Source: Plotosus lineatus
Lineage: Eukaryota > Chordata > Actinopteri > Siluriformes > Plotosidae
DNA: 64,000 bases
Assembly: GCA_024760905.1 (NCBI GenBank)
Contig: CM045745.1
Coordinates: 17,556,282 to 17,620,281 of the forward strand
Direction of reading: 5' to 3'
This document shows, in pieces, positions 59,702 to 64,000 of the stretch; the first letter of the stretch is position 1, and each line of letters starts with the position of its first letter. The notes under the pieces are model-generated. The model was not told where the DNA came from and did not search any database. It worked only from the letters and a program-made list of their open reading frames with translations. The position numbers and the translations under genes are program-made.

Positions 59702-59975
59702 ATTATAAAATATATAATTCAGTTTTATTTGTATCACACTTTTTACAGTTGATGCACAGTAGCTTTGCGCAGTAGAACGGTGAAAGTGGGGGCTTACAAA
59801 GTATAAAGGAATTTAAACATTTCCCATTACCCCTACATATCCTTCACAAGCAAGCCAGCAGCGACGATGGCAAGGAAAAACTCCTTCAGGAGTTGCGAGG
59901 AAGAAACCATGAGTGGAACCAGGCCCAAAAGGAAAACCCATTCTCATTTGGGTGAAACCATAAAAATACATATGA
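59700..59975 (-). repeat. Teleost L2-like tail repeat, minus copy
   Basis: The plus strand reads 'aatttatt...cagttttatttgtatcaca' with 'gtagctttgcgcagtagaac' and 'aaaaggaaaacccattctca' then 'tttgggtgaaacca', the inverted form of 11120-11650. Confidence 0.65.
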
Positions 59976-59979
59976 TATA

Positions 59980-60385
59980 TGTGCGCACGTGCACTGCATG
60001 GGGAAAATAAGATAAATTAAATTTATTTTACTTGAGTGGGGTTTTTTGGTTTGTTTTTCTTTTCATGACTGTGATGACGCCACTTGCTTCATGTCAGTGG
60101 TCAGTCAGCTCAGTGATGCACTTCTCCACTTGCTCTTTGAAAAATTTCTTCAGAATTTGAATCAATGACTTTTCCTTAAAGGACACAAGGACTATATTCT
60201 ATAGTTTTCTATTTTTTTTCCTGAGATGGCATTTTGTTGATATTGTAAGATTTCAGAATCTGAAAAGCTTTAAGTGAGTATCTGTCATGTTTATTTCAAT
60301 TTTCTCCACACTACGTTATGTCCGTTAGTGAGCTTTCACATGAGTAAATCAATCTTATCGTCTCTGTGTTGTGTATAATAATGGT
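59980..60385. other. Non-coding stretch
   Basis: No recognised gene or repeat. Confidence 0.5.
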
Positions 60386-60389
60386 TTGT

Positions 60390-60980
60390 AGGGCTTCAAT
60401 TTGATGTCAAGACGGCTTTAGTTCTTCCTGTCATGGATTCCACGAGGTATTGGAAAAATTCCTTTGCGATTGTGGTCCATGTTGACACGATTGCCTCACA
60501 AATTCCTGGGCACTGAACACGGATCGCTGAACTCCATTTATGGAATTTGGCTGAACTCACTGTGATGTTCATGAGATCAGTCCTTTCTTTGTAACCTGGT
60601 CCATCATCATGCTGGTTGGAGGAGATTGGTAAACTGTTGCAAGGGATGTGCATATTCAGCAACAATGCTCAAATTGGCTGTGGCATTCATGCAATGCTTC
60701 ATTGGTATTAATTGGACAAAGTGTGCCAGGTAAACATTCCTCACACCTCTGCACCACCTCCACCAGCCCACAAGGTAGGTTGAGTGCAGGGATTTATGCT
60801 GTAGGTGCCACATTTTGGATTGCTTCATTTTTCCAGTTTTCCTCTGTCTAATCTTTGGTGCCCGCTTCACCTTTAGTTTTATGCTGTCGGCTGACAGGAG
60901 CGGAACGTGATATCGACTTATCAGCTGATGGAGACCATCTATCTCAAGTTTTGACATGTTGTACACAGTGTTCAACATGT
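60390..60980 (-). pseudogene. Degraded Tc1 transposase relic, minus strand
   Basis: On the minus strand, remnants in the right order include 'ctcctgtcagcc' context (HVPLLSADS, family VPLLSAKN), VWLVG-type region LVGWWRWCRGVRNVYLAHFV (family Gly-rich VMVWG motif), MKHCMNATANLSIVAEYAHP (family LNATAYLSIVADHVHP), QHDDGPGYK (second Asp region) and TIAKEFFQYLVESMTGRTKA. Frames are broken and the first catalytic region is missing. Same family as 37990-38525 by its motifs. Confidence 0.8.
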
Positions 60981-61083
60981 TTTTCCATTTTCTAGACCGC
61001 GCTCTTCAACATGATGTTTCATTGCACAGAACTGCTCTTTACTGGATATTATTTGTTTATCACACCATTTTAAGTTCACACTA

Positions 61084-61758
61084 CAGATGCTTCTTTTCTT
61101 TTCGGCTGCTCCCTCCAGGGGTCGCCACAGCGAATCATCTGCCTCCATCTCACCCTATACTCTGCATCTTTTCTCTTACACCAACTACCTTCATGTCCTC
61201 CTTCACCACATCCATAAATCTTCTCTTTGGTCTTCCTCTAGGTCTTTTGCCTGGCAGTTCCAACCTCAGCATCCTACTACCAATATATTCACTAGCCCTC
61301 CTTTGTACATGTCCAAACCATCTCAATCTAGCCTGTCTGACTTGGTTTCCAAAACCTCTTCCATGCGCTGTCCCTCTGATGTACTCATTCTTGAGCCTAT
61401 CCATCCTCGTTGCTCCCAAAGAGAACCTCAACAGTTTCATCTCTGCTACCTCCAGCTCTGCCTCCTGTATTTTCTTCAGTGCCACTGTTTCTAAACCATA
61501 CAACATCGCTGGCCTCATCACCATCTTGTACACTTTTCCTTTCATTCTTCCCGATACCCTCCTATCACACATCACACCGGACAGTTTTCTCCAAGCATTC
61601 CAAATTGCCTGCACACGCTTCTTCACCTCTTTTCCACACTCTCCATTGCTCTGGATTGTTGAGCCTAAGTACTTAAAATCCTCCACCTTCCTTAACTCTG
61701 CTCCCTGTAACCTCACTCTCCGTCTTGGGTCCTTCTTGTTCACACACATGTATTATGG
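61084..61758 (-). mobile_element. RTE-like LINE, short 5'-truncated copy C
   Basis: The 12-bp duplication aagttcacacta (61072-61083, 61759-61770) defines the insertion. The minus strand encodes only the post-RT end: VRLQGAELRKVEDFKYLGST, RPAMLYGLETVALKK and RLRWFGHVQRRASEYIGSRM, in one open frame of 199 codons (61150-61749). The 3' end carries the 'ggcgacccctggagggagc' tail motif. Confidence 0.93.
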
Positions 61759-61771
61759 AAGTTCACACTAG

Positions 61772-62055
61772 AGACTGTTCCAAAAAAAAAAAAAACCCCA
61801 ACAAGTGGATCAACTGTCATAAATAGACATAGCCCAACCATCAATATCGAGCACAAACCTATAATATGATGGTTAAAATCATTAAAATAATCCTCTTTTT
61901 TGTTCTGATGGATGTGAGCAGCACCAGAAAAGCACTGGACTGCATGAATTAATACATTGCTGCCACACTATTGGCTAATTTGTAGAACTTCATGAATATT
62001 TCTGTAGTATAATACTTATAATACAGTGCTGAGTACATGTACTCTTCTTTCAGTT
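61772..62055. other. Non-coding stretch
   Basis: Short poly-A run near 61782. No gene recognised. Confidence 0.5.
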
Positions 62056-62059
62056 GAAT

Positions 62060-62345
62060 TTATTGATGGCTGGTTAGCATGTCTCTCACAGTAAGTGTCC
62101 TTGGTTCGATTTCCGGCTTTACGCAATTCTGTGTGGCATTTTCATGTTCTTCTCGTGCTTGCATGGATCTTTGGGTGCTCCAGTTTCCACCCACCATTCA
62201 AAGACATGCACATCAGGTTAATTCAGTGTTTCAAATTGCCCCCAAGTGTGGATATGAGTGTGAATGGCTGCTGTTTAAGGTGTACCCCACCTTCACCTAG
62301 TGTATACCGCACCACTGCCCATCCAGCCTCCCTGGTACCTTAATA
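62060..62345 (-). repeat. Teleost dispersed repeat, minus copy
   Basis: The plus strand contains 'tttgggtgctccagtttcca', 'gacatgcacatcaggttaat', 'aaattgcccccaagtgtgga' and 'gtgaatggctgctg', the inverted form of the repeat at 36300-36560. Confidence 0.7.
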
Positions 62346-62777
62346 ATAGAGTGAAGCGGGTGAGAAATGAGCGCGTGAGTGAACAATGTGTTGTTTTATG
62401 AGTCTGTTGTGGCCAGCGCTGTCCTCTCTGCTGTTGCATGCTTTGGCAGCCGGCTGAGGGTTGCGGACGCCAGCAGATTGAACAAACTGATCCATAAGGC
62501 CGGTAACATTGCGGGGATGTAACCGGACTCTCTGACTGTCGGGTTGCAGAGGCGAATGCTGTCCAAAATAAAGACAATACTGAACAATACCTCCCACCCA
62601 GTTCACAACTGAAATGCTCCACTGATAACACAGGAAATCATTCCTACCTGTAGACACTAAACTGTACGTTCACCTCCATACAGCAACAACATCCACTATC
62701 ATACACTTGCATTTTCACTGTACAGTATTCACATTCAGCTGCTTATCATACTGATAATACTGTACATATTACTGACA

Positions 62778-62815
<38 letters not shown>
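62346..62815. other. Non-coding stretch ending in (TA)n
   Basis: No gene recognised. A (TA)n run covers 62779-62814 and borders the Tc1 element. Confidence 0.55.
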
Positions 62816-62819
<4 letters not shown>

Positions 62820-62923
62820 TAGTCCTTCTCAAAAAATTAGCATATTGTGATAAAGTTCATTATTTTCTGTAATGTACTGATAAAAATTAAACTTTCATAT
62901 ATTTTAGATTCATTGCACACCAA

Positions 62924-63268
62924 AGGGGGCAGTGGCGGTCTAGTGGATAGGGCGCAGGATCGCTGATCCTAAGGTTGGGGGTTCGAGTCCCCACAGGATT
63001 GTCACTGTCCCCCCCAGTGCGGCTAACTGGGTTATCAAAGGCGGGCCATGTCTCTCACTGTCTATGGTGTGAGGCATGTAAAAGAACCATTACAGACTTT
63101 CGTAAAGAGTAGGCTGCAAAGCCGTCCGCGTGTTTCTGTCCCTTGCTAAAAAGGGTTGTAACAGGAAGGGCATCCGACATAAAAACCTCTGCCAAACCAA
63201 ACGTGCGAATCAGATGATTAGCTGTGACGACTCCCGAGTAAAAGGGAAAAAGCCGAAAGGAAGACAGA
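62924..63268 (+). mobile_element. Full-length SINE with intact A and B boxes
   Basis: It starts agggggcagtggcggtctag and contains GGGGGTTCGAGTCCCC, an excellent B box. It then has the shared body and the RTE-like tail ending 'aaagccgaaaggaagacaga'. The 13-bp duplication cattg(c/t)acaccaa at 62911-62923 and 63269-63281 lies in the Tc1 terminal repeat. This is the best reference copy of the family in the window. Confidence 0.94.
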
Positions 63269-63455
63269 CATTGTACACCAATTGAAATATTTCAGGTCTT
63301 TTATTGTCTTAATACTGATGATTTTGGCATACAGCTCATGAAAACCCAAAATTACTATCTCAAAAAAATTTGCATATTTCATCCGACCAATAAAAAAAAG
63401 TGTTTTTGATACAAAAAGGTCAACCTTAAAATAATTATGTTCAGTTATGCACTCA

Positions 63456-64000
63456 ATACTTGGTCGGGAATCCTTTTGCAGAAATGACTGCTTCAATGCG
63501 GCGTGGCATGGAGGAAATCAGCCTGTGACACTGCTGAGGGGTTATGGAGGCCCAGGATGCTTCGATAGTGGCCTTGAACATCCACAGTGTTGGGTCTGGT
63601 GTCTCTCAACTTTCTCTTCACAATATCCCACAGATTCTCTGTGGAGTTCAGGTCAGGAGAGTTGACAGGCCAATTGAGCACAGTAATTCGAAAATGAAGC
63701 ACTCTCCTGTGTGACTTTAGCATCTTCTTGTGGCCCCACGGCAACGTCCCCGTGATGTTCATCTTGAATTGCGACGCAAATATGACGTCCCTGCGACGTT
63801 CATCTTGAATGTTGATTGCGACCCCGCGGCGCTCATCTTGAATGTCAATTGCGACTCCACAACGACATACCCGCGACGTTCATCTTGAACGTCAACTGCG
63901 ATGCAAAAATGCCATCCCTGTGATGTTCATGGTCAGTGAACCATTTACCAGTGGTTTTGGCACTGTGAGCAGGTGCCAGGTCGTGCTGAAAAATGAAATC
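63456..64000 (-). pseudogene. Tc1 transposase C-terminal part, interrupted
   Basis: The minus strand gives LNWPVNSPDLNSTENLWDIV then KRKLRDTRPNTVD, followed by frameshifts before the stop. Upstream, after the minisatellite, the plus strand at 63930-64000 is antisense to the second Asp region (HDLAPAHS-type coding). The insertion of ~235 bp between these blocks destroys the frame. Confidence 0.88.
63690..63930. repeat. GC-rich minisatellite inside Tc1 transposase
   Basis: Four to five degenerate units of about 33-47 bp carry the core (g/c)(c)gttcatcttgaat(g)t followed by 'tgcgac'. The cores lie near 63757, 63798, 63831 and 63878. Neither related Tc1 copy has this block. Confidence 0.85.

Larger units (their letters stand above)
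62819..64000 (-). mobile_element. Tc1-like element running off the window end
   Basis: The terminus CTAGTCCTTCTCAAAAAATT and the ~200-bp terminal repeat match 23335-25563. The transposase lies on the minus strand, so this terminus is its 3' end. It is interrupted by a SINE (62924-63268) and carries a minisatellite in the coding region (63690-63930). Confidence 0.92.

Noticed and set aside
60956..61771. 271-codon + strand ORF, the longest in the window
   Set aside because: Antisense of the LINE post-RT region in copy C plus flank; the meaningful frame is on the minus strand.
62960..62995. Possible tRNA gene (good B box GGTTCGAGTCCC)
   Set aside because: It is the head of a SINE with a target duplication; a tRNA cloverleaf is not completed and the SINE body follows.

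Overview
This window is vertebrate nuclear DNA, almost certainly from a ray-finned (teleost) fish. Only two short stretches look like functional protein-coding sequence. They are two consecutive exons of rbpj (CSL/Suppressor of Hairless, the DNA-binding effector of Notch signalling) on the + strand at 40272-40310 and 48461-48556. Both have clean splice sites and matching phase. The rest is intron or flank packed with teleost-type mobile DNA: Tc1 elements, pogo/Tigger elements and their short derivatives, hAT MITEs, RTE-like LINEs, tRNA-derived SINEs and many (GT)n, (CT)n and (AT)n microsatellites. No prokaryotic operon, CRISPR array, rRNA or functional tRNA gene was seen.

Layout. 1-40271 lies upstream of the first recognised exon and is probably a long 5' intron. 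It holds a hAT MITE with a perfect 8-bp target duplication (4.26-4.82 kb), SINEs (5, 10.6, 17.3, 17.7, 26 kb), pogo MITEs (5.6, 26.3, 38.7 kb), four Tc1 elements or relics between 18.5 and 25.6 kb, a second hAT MITE (29 kb), a composite LINE block (29.9-31.6 kb) and a full-length but broken Tigger (31.66-34.06 kb). The 8.15-kb intron between the exons carries SINEs at 41.5, 42.5 and 45.7 kb and a long GT tract. Downstream of 48556 lie a CT/AT microsatellite, an RTE-like LINE (49.1-51.3 kb), Tigger fragments (52.2-54.75 kb), a CpG-dense patch (55.14-55.27 kb), a triple nest of elements (56.7-59.64 kb), more LINE and Tc1 relics, and a Tc1 that runs off the end.

The most informative structures are insertion events readable to the base. 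A SINE was split by a Tigger element at a TA, and that Tigger was then split inside its transposase by an RTE-like LINE with a 12-bp duplication. A Tc1 terminal repeat was split by a pogo-type MITE at a TA. Another Tc1 terminal repeat was split by a SINE with a 13-bp duplication, and the same Tc1 has a GC-rich minisatellite inside its transposase. The SINE and the RTE-like LINE share the same last ~50 bases, which points to LINE-driven SINE mobility. Every transposase or reverse transcriptase seen is disabled, yet the pogo relics repeatedly keep only the N-terminal helix-turn-helix. I found no convincing new biological system; the interest is in transposon stratigraphy and a few unexplained repeats.
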